Of a DNA stretch of 64,000 nt, positions 7,203 to 15,913 are shown in pieces. Within the stretch, counting starts at the first letter, position 1. Each line of letters begins with the position of its first letter. The position numbers and the translations under genes were made by a program. The notes beneath the pieces are model-generated. The model was not told the DNA's origin. It saw nothing but the letters and a program-made list of their open reading frames with translations, and ran no database searches. This DNA comes from Hymenobacter aranciens (GTDB taxonomy: Bacteria > Bacteroidota > Bacteroidia > Cytophagales > Hymenobacteraceae), in assembly GCF_030580865.1 (NCBI RefSeq), contig NZ_JAUQSY010000009.1, forward strand, positions 1 through 64,000. Direction: 5' to 3'.

Positions 7203-9062
7203 ATGCCCACGCCGCCTTTCGCCCAGCTTCTGCGCCAGCTCCCCGCCGGCGTTGCCACCCTCGAAGGCGCAGAGCTGCGCTTTGGCTTTGTGAATGAGGC
7301 CATGCGCGAGCTGGTGGGCGCGCATAGCGAAGGGAAGCCCCTAGCCGAACACCGGGGCAGCCTGCCCGAGTCATTGCCCGGCGTGCTTAGCCAGGTGCTG
7401 GCCTCCGGCAAGCCCTACACCGCCAAGGCCTGCGCCTGCGGCCCCCTGCCCGGTTCTAAAGACTGCCGCTATTTCGACCTCGCCGCCGAGCCCTACCACG
7501 ACGACCGCGGCCGGGTAACCGGCCTGCTGCTGCTGGCCCTCGACGTAACGGCCCAGGAGGAAGCCCGCCAGCAGGCCCACGAGCTGGCCCTCACCACCCG
7601 CCACCTCGACGCCCGCCTGCGCGTGCTCACCGAAACGGCCCCGCTCATCAGCTTCTCGCTCGATGCCGGCGGGCGCGTCACCTACGTCAGCCCGCAGTGG
7701 TACCGCTTCACCGGCCAGCCGCCCACGGCCGACCTGACGGCCATCTGGCCCCTGCTCATTCACCCCGACGACCGCCTGCGCGTGCTCTACCAGGCCGAGG
7801 CTGCCCGCCACGCCGGCACCGGCTGGAACCACGAGTACCGCCTGCGCCGCTTCGACGGCCAGTACCGCTGGATGCTCAGCCGCGCCCTGCCCGAAGTGCA
7901 CCTACCCGACCCGCCCGTGTTCTGGCACGGCGCCCTCACCGAAATTCACGACCAGCGCGAGGTGGCCGAGGCCCTGCGCCGCGGCGAGGCCGAGCTGCGC
8001 TTCCTCGCCGATAGCATCCCCGAGCTTATCTGGACGGCCAACGCCCACGGCCTCATCGACTACTACAACCAATACACCACCGCCTACTCGGGCCTCACCA
8101 AGGATGAGCTGGGCCCTACCGGCTGGGTCAGCCTGCTCTACCCCGAGGAGCAGCCCGCCGCCGCCCGCGCCTGGGTTGAGAGCGTGACGCACGGCACCAC
8201 CTTCGAGGGCGAGTACCGCATGCGCCGCCACGATGGCGTGTACCGCTGGCACGTGGTGCGCGCCCGCCTGCTGGCCGACGCCAGCGGCCCCCGCTGGTTC
8301 GGCGCCTGCACCGACATCGACGAGCACTACCGCCTCCACCAGGTGCTCCAAACCCAGTACGACGAGCTGGCCCGCGCCCACCACGACCTCGACACCTTCG
8401 TCTACGCCGCCAGCCACGACCTCAAGCAGCCCACTCTCAACCTGCGCGGCCTCTTCCACGAGCTCAGCCAGGCCGCCACCTTCCACGACCCCGACCAGGC
8501 CGTGATGCTGCGCCTCGTGGATGATGAGTTGAGCACCCTGGAGCACACCCTGCGCGACCTCGCCGCCACCGTGCGCAGCCAGCGCGCCCAGCAGGAACCC
8601 GTCGAAGTGCTCGACCTCGAATTACTGCTCGAAGAAGTGCTGCTCGGCCTGCGCCCCCAGATACTGCACGGCAATGCCGAAGTCGAAATCAACGTGACCG
8701 AAGCCCCCGGCCTGCTCTACAGCCGCGCCAACCTGCGCTCCGTGGCCCATAACCTCGTCAGCAACGCCCTCAAGTTCGCCCACCCCGACCGGCCCGCCCG
8801 CATCACCCTGCGCAGCTACCTCACCCCCGACGACCACCAGCCCGTGCTCGAAGTGCGCGACAACGGCCTCGGCATGGAGCTCGACAACCCCGACAACCCC
8901 ACCTTCCAGCTCTTCGCCCGCCAGCACACTCACATCGAGGGCACCGGCGTCGGCCTCTACCTCGTGCAGCGCATCGTGCGCAGCCAGGGCGGCCACCTCA
9001 CCGTCAGCAGTACGCCGGGCGAGGGCACTACGTTCACGATTTACTGGACGCGGCCGGAGTAG
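7203..9062 (+). CDS. PAS-domain sensor histidine kinase
   Basis: Soluble hybrid-free sensor kinase, 619 residues with no membrane segment. Three PAS-type domains occupy about residues 10-120, 140-255 and 262-375; the second and third have the PAS/PAC hallmarks HPDDRLR, YRLRRFDGQYRW and EYRMRRHDGVYRW. A dimerisation/phosphoacceptor helix follows with YAASHDLKQP (phosphorylated His near 405), then the HATPase with N box NLVSNALKF (about 516), G1 DNGLGM (about 553) and G2 GTGVGLYLV (about 581). No response regulator is encoded nearby. The adjacent BLUF gene suggests light input; that link is inference. It ends 7 bp from the convergent TOPRIM-like gene. Confidence 0.93.
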   Translation: MPTPPFAQLLRQLPAGVATLEGAELRFGFVNEAMRELVGAHSEGKPLAEHRGSLPESLPGVLSQVLASGKPYTAKACACGPLPGSKDCRYFDLAAEPYHDDRGRVTGLLLLALDVTAQEEARQQAHELALTTRHLDARLRVLTETAPLISFSLDAGGRVTYVSPQWYRFTGQPPTADLTAIWPLLIHPDDRLRVLYQAEAARHAGTGWNHEYRLRRFDGQYRWMLSRALPEVHLPDPPVFWHGALTEIHDQREVAEALRRGEAELRFLADSIPELIWTANAHGLIDYYNQYTTAYSGLTKDELGPTGWVSLLYPEEQPAAARAWVESVTHGTTFEGEYRMRRHDGVYRWHVVRARLLADASGPRWFGACTDIDEHYRLHQVLQTQYDELARAHHDLDTFVYAASHDLKQPTLNLRGLFHELSQAATFHDPDQAVMLRLVDDELSTLEHTLRDLAATVRSQRAQQEPVEVLDLELLLEEVLLGLRPQILHGNAEVEINVTEAPGLLYSRANLRSVAHNLVSNALKFAHPDRPARITLRSYLTPDDHQPVLEVRDNGLGMELDNPDNPTFQLFARQHTHIEGTGVGLYLVQRIVRSQGGHLTVSSTPGEGTTFTIYWTRPE

Positions 9063-9069
9063 CGGCGGC

Positions 9070-9693
9070 TTACGCTAGCGTCTGCACCAAGGCTGCTACT
9101 TCGGCTTCCAGCGCCGCAAAAGCCGGCAAGGCTCGCAAGGCGTGAAAGCCATATTCCTGCTGCAAATCCGCCAGCCGGTGAATAGCTTGGCGGGCATTAA
9201 AGTAGCGTAGCCGCCGCCCCGTATTGCCGGTAGCCTGCCGCAACAGTTCCAACAGCACCTCTTTTGGGTCGGGCAACAACTCTAGCCGACTGATAACTGG
9301 TAACGACAAGCGCACGCTCCCGTTCGGATTTCCCGCCGCCTCCCGGATAGCCGCCTCATTCAGCAGTAGCCACGCTTCCGTCATCCGCACCGGCACTACC
9401 CGTACATAAGGTGGAGGTTTCTTAAACACTGTTGTTACCCAAACATCAATCTGTGCCTGCCGAACGGCCAACGTCTCCTTCTCGGCATCCCGATGCACAA
9501 AGAGTACATCTCCCTCAAAGTATTCCCACGATAACTGCAGTCGCTCATTTTCGTCGTGCTGCCCCGGCAGTTGGGCTACCGTTACTTTATAGATTGTGTC
9601 GGTGGGCGAGTGCTCCTTCAGCAACCACTCAATAATGGGTTTCAGCGCCCGGTCCGAGCTACCATCTACTACCAGCGTTATACGTACTGCCAT
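9070..9693 (-). CDS. TOPRIM/DUF4276-like protein paired with ATPase
   Basis: 207 residues; second gene of a two-gene unit, starting 5 bp after the stop of the ATPase gene. The arrangement of acidic residues resembles the TOPRIM-like proteins that accompany OLD/AAA_21-type ATPases: an N-terminal strand then Asp10-Gly (LVVDGSSDRAL), a strand then FVHRDAE (Asp69, Glu71), and VRMTEAWLL (Glu106). TOPRIM usually has Glu at the first position, so Asp10 is a conservative variant. The AEAWLL-like motif followed by an AAGNPNG segment recurs in ATPase-associated proteins. Such pairs often act in phage defence as nucleases, but no activity can be read from sequence. DNA is visibly AT-richer than the flanks. 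Confidence 0.6.
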   Translation of the reverse strand: MAVRITLVVDGSSDRALKPIIEWLLKEHSPTDTIYKVTVAQLPGQHDENERLQLSWEYFEGDVLFVHRDAEKETLAVRQAQIDVWVTTVFKKPPPYVRVVPVRMTEAWLLLNEAAIREAAGNPNGSVRLSLPVISRLELLPDPKEVLLELLRQATGNTGRRLRYFNARQAIHRLADLQQEYGFHALRALPAFAALEAEVAALVQTLA

Positions 9694-9698
9694 CTGTC

Positions 9699-11183
9699 TT
9701 AAGCCTGCGCGGCATCAAGCGCTAAGGTTAGTTGCCGCACATCCGGGCGGTCAATAAGTCGCATCGGTCGTTTCCCTTTTGTTTCCAACGGCTCCACAAT
9801 CCACTCCTCCTCAATTTCCTCTCCGGGCAGCACCCGCAAAAAGCCAAGCAGTTTTCCAATCGGGATTGTTGCATCCGCTCTTCCCCCCAACGCCCGCCAT
9901 GTATTGGGTATCGCACTAAACTGCACTCGGTGTACTACTTTTCGCCCAGCAGCTACCGCCGTTACTTGCTCAGCCACCAACAGCGAGTCTTGCGGAACCA
10001 GACTGACAACATGCGGCGAATGGGTATTAATAATGACTTGCCGCAAGGGATTGTCCAAATCAACTGCCATAGTCGTATCCGTGGAAATATCTTGCAGCAA
10101 GTAAAGTACCGCCTGAATCCGGGCAGGATGAATGCCATTTTCCGGCTCTTCCAAGCACAGCATTCTTCCCAGACGCCCATCTCGTTCGATAATAGCAAAT
10201 GCTAGAAAGCGCAACGTGCCATCCGACAGGGCCTCTGCCGAGTGGTACGTTCCCGAGCGGTCTTCTATTTCAAGCGTCAGTAGTTCCCGCTTATCATCCC
10301 GGTCCACCCGCAAGCGTCGTACCTCTTCGTTTAATTCAGCCAGCCGATTGCCGAGTTGAGCGTAGTACATACTTTCTTTGTCCGGTCCCTCCTGCCGGGC
10401 TAGCCGATATAGCATAGCCGGTAGGCCTGCCCCATCAGCAGTCAGCCGTGGCGGGTCCGTAAACCTGCTAGCAAGGCGTAGCGCATGAGGCTCCAACTGT
10501 AGCACGCGCCATGAGCTTATCTCCTGACGAGCCAGCAATGCCGTGCCATTCACTGCATCACTTACCGACAATAGGGTCCGGGTCAGGCTGCTTGCAATGT
10601 AAGGGCTCGGACGCCTTCCAGGCTCACCATCTCGGTGGCGCTGAATAACAATCTCCCCGGTGGCGTTAGGTTCCGTACTAATAAAGGGCAATGTTCTACG
10701 TCCAACAATAACACTTTCGCGCCACTCAACTGTAGTAGGAAAACCGAGCTGTTTTCTCGCCTCACTACGATTGATGTGCGTTAGCTCTTCTAAGAGCAAC
10801 ACCAGCCTATTACCTACTCCAATAACAGAAGACTGCTCATACCCTAGCACCAGTCGATAGCGCAAATAGGTAGCCGACGCTCTGGCCTCTTGTCCTAAGT
10901 CATCAATTCCACTTGGTGGCACAATCATTTCCGCTTCCAAGTGAATTTGCGAACCGTATTCTGCCCCATTACGCGTAAATAAGTTCCGCAAATTCGAGCC
11001 CCCTCGTACCATCAGCGCCGCCTCCTGCAACGGATGCTCCGCCAGGTAGCTCAAAAAAGTAATGGCATCAAACAGGTTAGATTTCCCCACCCCATTCGTC
11101 CCCGCAATGCAGGTAAACGGCCCAAACCGCACATCCACATCCACCAGATTTTTGAAACCAGAAACTTTCAGCCGAGTCAGCAT
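9699..11183 (-). CDS. AAA_21/OLD-like ABC-type ATPase, putative defence protein
   Basis: 494-residue SMC/ABC-class ATPase. N-terminal MLTRLKVSGFKNL is the usual first strand of RecF/OLD-like proteins, then Walker A GTNGVGKSN (about residues 29-37), an ABC-like signature SDGTLRFLAF, Walker B LCLEEPENGIHP and the switch His in INTHSPHVV. A helical insertion lies in the middle. It has no C-terminal TOPRIM; that function appears to be supplied by the gene 5 bp downstream. This two-protein layout resembles OLD-type and AbiL/RloAB-like ATPase-nuclease systems in outline only. The lower GC of both genes than of their neighbours is compatible with horizontal gain. No integrase or repeats mark the borders. 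Confidence 0.8.
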   Translation of the reverse strand: MLTRLKVSGFKNLVDVDVRFGPFTCIAGTNGVGKSNLFDAITFLSYLAEHPLQEAALMVRGGSNLRNLFTRNGAEYGSQIHLEAEMIVPPSGIDDLGQEARASATYLRYRLVLGYEQSSVIGVGNRLVLLLEELTHINRSEARKQLGFPTTVEWRESVIVGRRTLPFISTEPNATGEIVIQRHRDGEPGRRPSPYIASSLTRTLLSVSDAVNGTALLARQEISSWRVLQLEPHALRLASRFTDPPRLTADGAGLPAMLYRLARQEGPDKESMYYAQLGNRLAELNEEVRRLRVDRDDKRELLTLEIEDRSGTYHSAEALSDGTLRFLAFAIIERDGRLGRMLCLEEPENGIHPARIQAVLYLLQDISTDTTMAVDLDNPLRQVIINTHSPHVVSLVPQDSLLVAEQVTAVAAGRKVVHRVQFSAIPNTWRALGGRADATIPIGKLLGFLRVLPGEEIEEEWIVEPLETKGKRPMRLIDRPDVRQLTLALDAAQA

Positions 11184-11216
11184 AAGTGCAAAAGAAAAAC
11201 GTTAATCAATGATACA

Positions 11217-11257
11217 AACAAAAAACGCCCCGCGCCTTCCCAGGCCCAGGGCGTTTC
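11217..11257 (-). terminator. intrinsic terminator
   Basis: On the minus strand AAACGCCC (stem) pairs with GGGCGTTT across a GC-rich loop and is followed by TTTTTT. It is placed to stop transcription of the 11309-12253 gene before the ATPase gene. A second GC-rich hairpin, GGCCGC/GCGGCC, lies at 11275-11290. Confidence 0.7.
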
Positions 11258-11308
11258 CATTCCCGAGAGGCCCCGGCCGCATAGCGGCCGGCCAGAGCCC
11301 CCACCCAC

Positions 11309-12253
11309 TTACTGCACCACGTACCGCCCCTCCCCGTCGATGCCCTCCAGCACCGCCAGCAGGTACGGCGCCTCCGCATCCGGCCCCAGGCGGGCGTAGC
11401 TTTCCAGGTGCAGGTCGGTTTTGTGCTTCACCAGCACGCCCTGGCCCGCCGTGGGGCGCGCCGTCGGGCTGTCGGCCGTGTAGAAGCGCAGCGCCCGGCC
11501 CCGGCCCGAGCGGTTGCCCAGCGTGGGGTCCGGCACGCCCGCCGTGCGGCGGTCATACACCAGCACCACCGCCCCCGGCGCCACCGTGCCCGCAAAGCGC
11601 GCCCGCTTGCGCGCCGCCGTGTGGATGATGCGCCGCGCCTTCTCATACCCGGCCACCTCCTCGGCCAAACTCAGCTTCTGCGCCTTCACCAGCGGGTCCA
11701 GTGTTTTTTCCAGCAGCACATCCACCTGCCCAAACAACGCCGGCAGCTCGTCCGTCGCCGCCGTCGTGCCCAGCTGAATTTGCCGCGCCGCCCCCGCCGT
11801 GCCCGTCAGTGCCGCAAGGTCGGTGTTCAGCCCCGCCAGCACCTTCTTATCGTAGCCCGATTCTTCCAGCGCCTCCGCATCCAGCGTGCCCACGGCCGCC
11901 GCAATGGCCTGCAGGTATTTCACGTAGTCATCGTCTTTGCCCTGTTCCATTTTGCTCACCGGCGTTTTCAGCTCGGCTCGCAGCGTATCATCCTCCGTCA
12001 GCGTCACGGCCAGCAGCCGCAGCACTTCCCCCTTCTTGGCTGCATCCGCTTTCACCTCCTCGCGGGTGAGCGTTACTCCCGTCGTCGGCTTATTCTGGGC
12101 CTTGCCCGCCTGCACAATTTTCCCTACCAGCCCTTCGAGCGCATCGCGCCCCTTCCCAATCCGCACGATGTCCGCCAGCTTCTTTCCCGCGCCTGCCAGA
12201 AACAGTAGCACTGTCTGCAGCATCGTCACTTTGTTGTCTTGTTTGGTATCCAT
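11309..12253 (-). CDS. hypothetical protein, helical with C-terminal beta domain
   Basis: 314 residues, not recognised. The first ~190 residues are predicted from composition to be helical and charged (runs such as GKGRDALEGLVGKIVQAGK and YDKKVLAGLNTDLAALTG). The last third changes to beta-rich sequence (GTVAPGAVVLVYDRRTAGV..., KTDLHLESYARLGP). No signal peptide or membrane anchor is evident, although residues 10-22 (TMLQTVLLFLAGA) are mildly hydrophobic. It has its own terminator and an upstream CAAAGTA (TACTTTG on the coding strand) near 12308. It is probably a single-gene transcription unit. No function is proposed. Confidence 0.6.
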   Translation of the reverse strand: MDTKQDNKVTMLQTVLLFLAGAGKKLADIVRIGKGRDALEGLVGKIVQAGKAQNKPTTGVTLTREEVKADAAKKGEVLRLLAVTLTEDDTLRAELKTPVSKMEQGKDDDYVKYLQAIAAAVGTLDAEALEESGYDKKVLAGLNTDLAALTGTAGAARQIQLGTTAATDELPALFGQVDVLLEKTLDPLVKAQKLSLAEEVAGYEKARRIIHTAARKRARFAGTVAPGAVVLVYDRRTAGVPDPTLGNRSGRGRALRFYTADSPTARPTAGQGVLVKHKTDLHLESYARLGPDAEAPYLLAVLEGIDGEGRYVVQ

Positions 12254-12385
12254 GACTTGTGGTTTAAAAAAAAGGTAACTTCCTAGCCGACCGCTATTCG
12301 GCCCACCAAAGTAGAAGTTATTTTTCTTTCCACAAGCACCTGATTAAAATAAAATAGCCGCCCCTCATTTTGTCAGTAGTTCTGC

Positions 12386-12616
12386 TACCGTCGGGTGCCG
12401 GCGCCCTACCAATCACCGCCACCAATCTACCGCCAGCCGCCAGCCCCTTACCACCGTCCAGTGCCCTCCTACCGCCCCCCGTCAGCCTCCTACCACCGTC
12501 CAGCATCCTCCTACCGCCCGCCGGCACCTTCCTACCGCCCGCCGGCATTCTCCTACCACCTGCCGCCGCCTTCCTACCACCTGCCGGCACCCTCCTACCG
12601 CCCGCCGACACTTCCC
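12386..12616. repeat. 21-bp minisatellite, 11 units
   Basis: Eleven units of exactly 21 bp, each beginning TACC, run from 12386 to 12616; a twelfth TACC starts at 12617. A typical unit is TACCGCCCGCCGGCACCTTCC, with CACCTG/CACCGT variants. On the minus strand every unit supplies GGTA(G), and the first unit edge forms the TAG stop of the large gene that ends here. As 21 is a multiple of three, unit gains or losses would keep phase. Proline-rich plus-strand readings of this DNA are not credible genes. Confidence 0.95.
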
Positions 12617-15342
12617 TACCGAAAGTCCGTCCGCCGCAGCTCGCGCCCCACCAGCCGCACCAGCTGGTAGGTGCCCGAGCCCTCATCAAAGGCCAGCCCC
12701 ACCCCCGTGCCGGTGCTCGGCAGCGCCCCGCCCGCCAGCGGCAGCCCCTGCGCATCAAACAAATACACCTCCCCCGGCCCCGGCTCCGTGATGGCCAGCA
12801 CCTGTCGCCCCCGCCCAAAGTCGAACCACTGCACCCCCTTCGCCCCACTCGTCACGAAGGCCCGGCTCAGCAGCGGCCCCGCCGCCCCTTCCGGCCGAAA
12901 CACATCCAGCCGCCCCCCATCGTTGCGGGTAATCACGAACGACGCCCGCCGCTGGTCCGGCACCAGCCGGAACTCCGCCGTGCGGCTCCACGTCGCCACC
13001 CGGCGCCGGCTCAGCACGTCGCCGCTCAGGCTAAAGGTCAGCAACTCGCCGTGCTGGTTCACCACCGTCAGGCGCGAGCGGGCCAGCGTGGCCCCCGCCT
13101 GCACCACGATGCCGCCCGCCAGCCGCGCCCCCATGCTCAGCGGAAAGCCCGGAAACAGCCCGCCCTGCTGGTCGTAGGCATACACGTAGCCGTTCTGCAG
13201 CGCCGCCACCACCACCTCACGCCCACCCACGCTCAGCAGCGCCGGTGCCCCGGCCAGCGGCACCTCCAGCCGCTTGGGCTGCCAGCCCGCGTACTGCCGC
13301 CCCTGCGCATCCAGCAGCACCAGGGCATTGCCGGCGGTGCGGGCCAGCAGCCGCGCCGGCTGCGAGGCGCTGCCCGCCATAGCCACCACGTCGGTCACGC
13401 GCATCGTATCGGGCAGGTTCAGCGGGAAGGGCAGCGCCTCGCGGCCATCCGGCCCGAAGCGGTGCAGGCGGTTGCCCGCCCCCAGCACCAGCCCGCTGGG
13501 CAGCGGCGTCAGCCCCACCGCCCGGCCCTCCAGCGTATCGGCCCACAGCAGGCCATTGTCGGGGCTCACGCAGTGCAGCACCCGGGCCGAATCCTGCACC
13601 ACCACCGTCGGCACCCGCGTGCCGGGCGCGGCCAGCAGCAAGGGGCTGCCCACCAGCGTCTCCTTAAACGTCAGCAGCCGGCCGCTGGCGGCCTCCGTGC
13701 CGGGCGTCTGGCCGGGCTCCTGGTTGGGGTGATGGAGAATTAGCTGGGTAAAATACTGCTCACCCGCCGCCCGCTCATCCGCCGGCGGGGCCAGCTGCCA
13801 GGCCATTTGCGGAAAGCGTTTCCACAGCGTTTCGTTGCGCAGCAGCCCGGCGCGGCGTTCCTCGGTGAGGGCGCCCAGCAGGGCCTGCCAGCTGTTGCGC
13901 GTGTCCACGTACAGGCCCAGCCGCTCGCGGGGCAGCGTTTTCTGCAAAAACGCCACCTGCTCGGGGCTCTGGCTCCAGGTGTGGCCCGCCACCACGTCGG
14001 CGAGGTAGCCGGCCAGCGTCCCGGCATCGCTCAGCACTAAGTAGTCGCCCACCACCGCGCTGGCGCTGGCCCCGGCGCGGTCCGTCGGCCCCGGCGTGCC
14101 CAGCAACGGCCCCACCACCGCCGCCTCGCCAAAGCCCGCCGCGTGAATCTGGTAAGAGCCCACCTTGGTGAAAGCCGGCGAGCTGCCATTAATACGCCGC
14201 AGCTGGGCCAGCCACTCGGTGGTGCGCGCCGGCCGCGGGCTGCGCACAAAGACCAGCCGCCCCGGTGCCGTGCCCGCCGCCGGGGCCGCCAGCCAGGCCA
14301 CCGTCAGCTCCTGGCCGAGGCTGGCCCGCAGGCTATCCAGCGCCGCCCGCCCCGCCTGCGCCACCGAGTCGGCCACCGGCGCGCTGGCCGGCCAGGTCCG
14401 GGCCGGGTCGGCGGCCAGGTGCAGCAGCAGGGCCGTGCGGGTGCTCAGCACCTCGGCCAGGGCCAGGGGCTGCGCGGGCTGCCCCTGCAGCAGTTGGTGC
14501 AGCGAGCCCCGTGCCGTTTCGGGGTTCGAAAACCCCTGCAGCTCCGCCCGGCTGCCGCTCAGTCGCAGCCCCAGCAGCCCATCGGCCGCAATGCCCGTCA
14601 GCAAATCAAACTGCCGGTGTGCCTCCGTCCGAAACAGCACGTCCAGAAACTTCGGCAGCCGCCGGTAATTCAGAAAAACCGTCGCATCGAGGTCGCGCAC
14701 CTTCAGCAGGTCGGTATTGCTGAAATTGGCCAGCACCGTGGGCGCCTCGGGGTGGGCCAGCCGGCGCACGGCCGCCTCCACCAGCGCCGGGCACGAGCTT
14801 ACCAGCAGGTGGTTGCGGTAGTTAAACACCGTCAGGCTGGCCTCGCTGCTGCGCTCCGTCAGCACCGTAAACTCCTGCCCCTCATACTCGCGCGTACTCA
14901 GCCGGTACCGGTCGTCGCGCCCCAGTGTTTCGAGCAGCGCCCGCATCTGCCGGTACTCGCTCACCCGGCTCAAGGGAATCTGATAGAGCACGTCAAACGT
15001 CGTCGGGCCCGTCACGTGCACGCTCGTCAGCACCAGCTTTCGGCCCAGCAGCTGCAGCAGCCCGCGCTGCCGGGCCGTGGTGCGGCCCAGGCTGTCGGCC
15101 AGCGCCAGATGCCCCGCTGCCTCCTGGAAGTAGCGCACCGCCGTGAGGTTGTCCCACAGGCCCGCCTCCTGCAGGTGGCGCACCAGCGTCGGGTGGTCGT
15201 GGGTGCTGAGCACCAGCACGGCATCGTCGGGCACCAGGGCGTAGGGGTCGATGGGCGCCGCCGCCAGCGTGCGGCGGTAATACACGTAGGTGGCCAGCAG
15301 CAGCAGCAGCGTCGAAAGAAGCAGTAGAAGCTTGCGGGACAT
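12616..15342 (-). CDS. large anchored protein, DUF3352-like with C-terminal beta-propeller
   Basis: 908 residues from the ATG at 15342. An N-terminal anchor (RKLLLLLSTLLLLLATYVYY) is followed by a periplasmic region opening with PDDAVLVLSTHD, the kind of start seen in DUF3352-type bacterial proteins. The last ~300 residues have repeated beta-propeller-like strands (NGLLWADTLEG, VLLDAQGRQYAGWQ, GYVYAYDQQGGLFPGFPLS, EVYLFDAQGLPLAGG) of PQQ/WD-like character. A reading frame continues upstream to 15420 through two copies of a LPPRD repeat, which I exclude. The stop codon is made by the adjacent minisatellite. Role unknown; a structural or binding role at the envelope is plausible. Confidence 0.75.
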   Translation of the reverse strand: MSRKLLLLLSTLLLLLATYVYYRRTLAAAPIDPYALVPDDAVLVLSTHDHPTLVRHLQEAGLWDNLTAVRYFQEAAGHLALADSLGRTTARQRGLLQLLGRKLVLTSVHVTGPTTFDVLYQIPLSRVSEYRQMRALLETLGRDDRYRLSTREYEGQEFTVLTERSSEASLTVFNYRNHLLVSSCPALVEAAVRRLAHPEAPTVLANFSNTDLLKVRDLDATVFLNYRRLPKFLDVLFRTEAHRQFDLLTGIAADGLLGLRLSGSRAELQGFSNPETARGSLHQLLQGQPAQPLALAEVLSTRTALLLHLAADPARTWPASAPVADSVAQAGRAALDSLRASLGQELTVAWLAAPAAGTAPGRLVFVRSPRPARTTEWLAQLRRINGSSPAFTKVGSYQIHAAGFGEAAVVGPLLGTPGPTDRAGASASAVVGDYLVLSDAGTLAGYLADVVAGHTWSQSPEQVAFLQKTLPRERLGLYVDTRNSWQALLGALTEERRAGLLRNETLWKRFPQMAWQLAPPADERAAGEQYFTQLILHHPNQEPGQTPGTEAASGRLLTFKETLVGSPLLLAAPGTRVPTVVVQDSARVLHCVSPDNGLLWADTLEGRAVGLTPLPSGLVLGAGNRLHRFGPDGREALPFPLNLPDTMRVTDVVAMAGSASQPARLLARTAGNALVLLDAQGRQYAGWQPKRLEVPLAGAPALLSVGGREVVVAALQNGYVYAYDQQGGLFPGFPLSMGARLAGGIVVQAGATLARSRLTVVNQHGELLTFSLSGDVLSRRRVATWSRTAEFRLVPDQRRASFVITRNDGGRLDVFRPEGAAGPLLSRAFVTSGAKGVQWFDFGRGRQVLAITEPGPGEVYLFDAQGLPLAGGALPSTGTGVGLAFDEGSGTYQLVRLVGRELRRTDFR

Positions 15343-15433
15343 GCAGCAAAGGGTGGTCGGAAAGACGAAAGTACGGCGGAATGCGTCGCGGGGTGGCAGC
15401 AAGTCGCGGGGTGGCAGCAAGAGGCTAAATAGA

Positions 15434-15542
15434 ACGTCATCCTGAGCGCAGCGAAAGGACCTCGCCCGCTTCGTTGTGGTGGTAATTGATTACTGCTGCA
15501 GCCGGCGCGGGCGAGGTCCTTTCGCTGCGCTCAGGATGACGT
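15434..15542. repeat. palindromic repeat, family 'CATCCTGAGCGCAGCG' (copy 1)
   Basis: Arms ACGTCATCCTGAGCGCAGCG...CTCGCCCGC (15434-15469) and its reverse complement (about 15507-15542) flank a ~37-bp loop. Further copies are at 41649-41777 and 42241-42373, and a single-arm variant is at 15914-15961. Placed between divergent genes here. It is a REP-like intergenic hairpin. Confidence 0.9.
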
Positions 15543-15585
15543 GCTGATTAATTCATTATCTTTCTATCACCAACCTTGCCCCTCT

Positions 15586-15894
15586 ATGTCCGCCGCCCAC
15601 CGCTACTGCGTGTACCTTCTCACCAACGCCACGCGCAGCGTCCTCTACACCGGCATTACCAACGACCTGCGCACCCGCCTACATCAGCATATTCAAAGCC
15701 GCGGCAACCCCAAAACCTTCACCGGCCGCTACCAATGCTATTTATTGGTTTACTTTGAATACTGGCCCGACCCCACCGCCGCTATTGCCCGCGAAAAAGA
15801 AATCAAGCTCTGGAACCGGGCCAAAAAGAATACGTTGGTAGAGCAATTGAATCCAACGTGGCAGGCTATTGATTTAGAAACATGGACAGGTTAA
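15586..15894 (+). CDS. GIY-YIG domain protein (UPF0213/YhbQ-like)
   Basis: Single-domain GIY-YIG nuclease-family protein, 102 residues. The core is visible: YCVYLLTNATRS (GIY strand), VLYTGITNDLRTRLHQH (YIG strand with the conserved Arg), a central FTGRYQCYLLVYFE, and REKEIKLWNRAKKNTLVEQ at the C terminus with the conserved Glu. Members of this short family are common in Bacteroidetes, and their substrate is usually unknown. Start is the ATG at 15586; a GTG at 15541 lies inside the upstream palindrome. A TATCTTTC near-consensus -7 motif is at 15557-15564. Downstream a repeat arm leads directly into the next gene. Confidence 0.9.
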   Translation: MSAAHRYCVYLLTNATRSVLYTGITNDLRTRLHQHIQSRGNPKTFTGRYQCYLLVYFEYWPDPTAAIAREKEIKLWNRAKKNTLVEQLNPTWQAIDLETWTG

Positions 15895-15913
15895 CCAGTA
15901 CATCGTTCAACGA

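Noticed and set aside
12370..13743. A 457-codon Pro/Arg/Gln-rich plus-strand frame through the 21-bp minisatellite
   Set aside because: The proline-rich part is only the repeat and the rest is antisense to the large envelope protein. No start signal or domain supports it.
14143..15327. A 394-codon plus-strand frame opposite the large envelope protein
   Set aside because: Gln/Arg-rich antisense translation without any recognisable fold.
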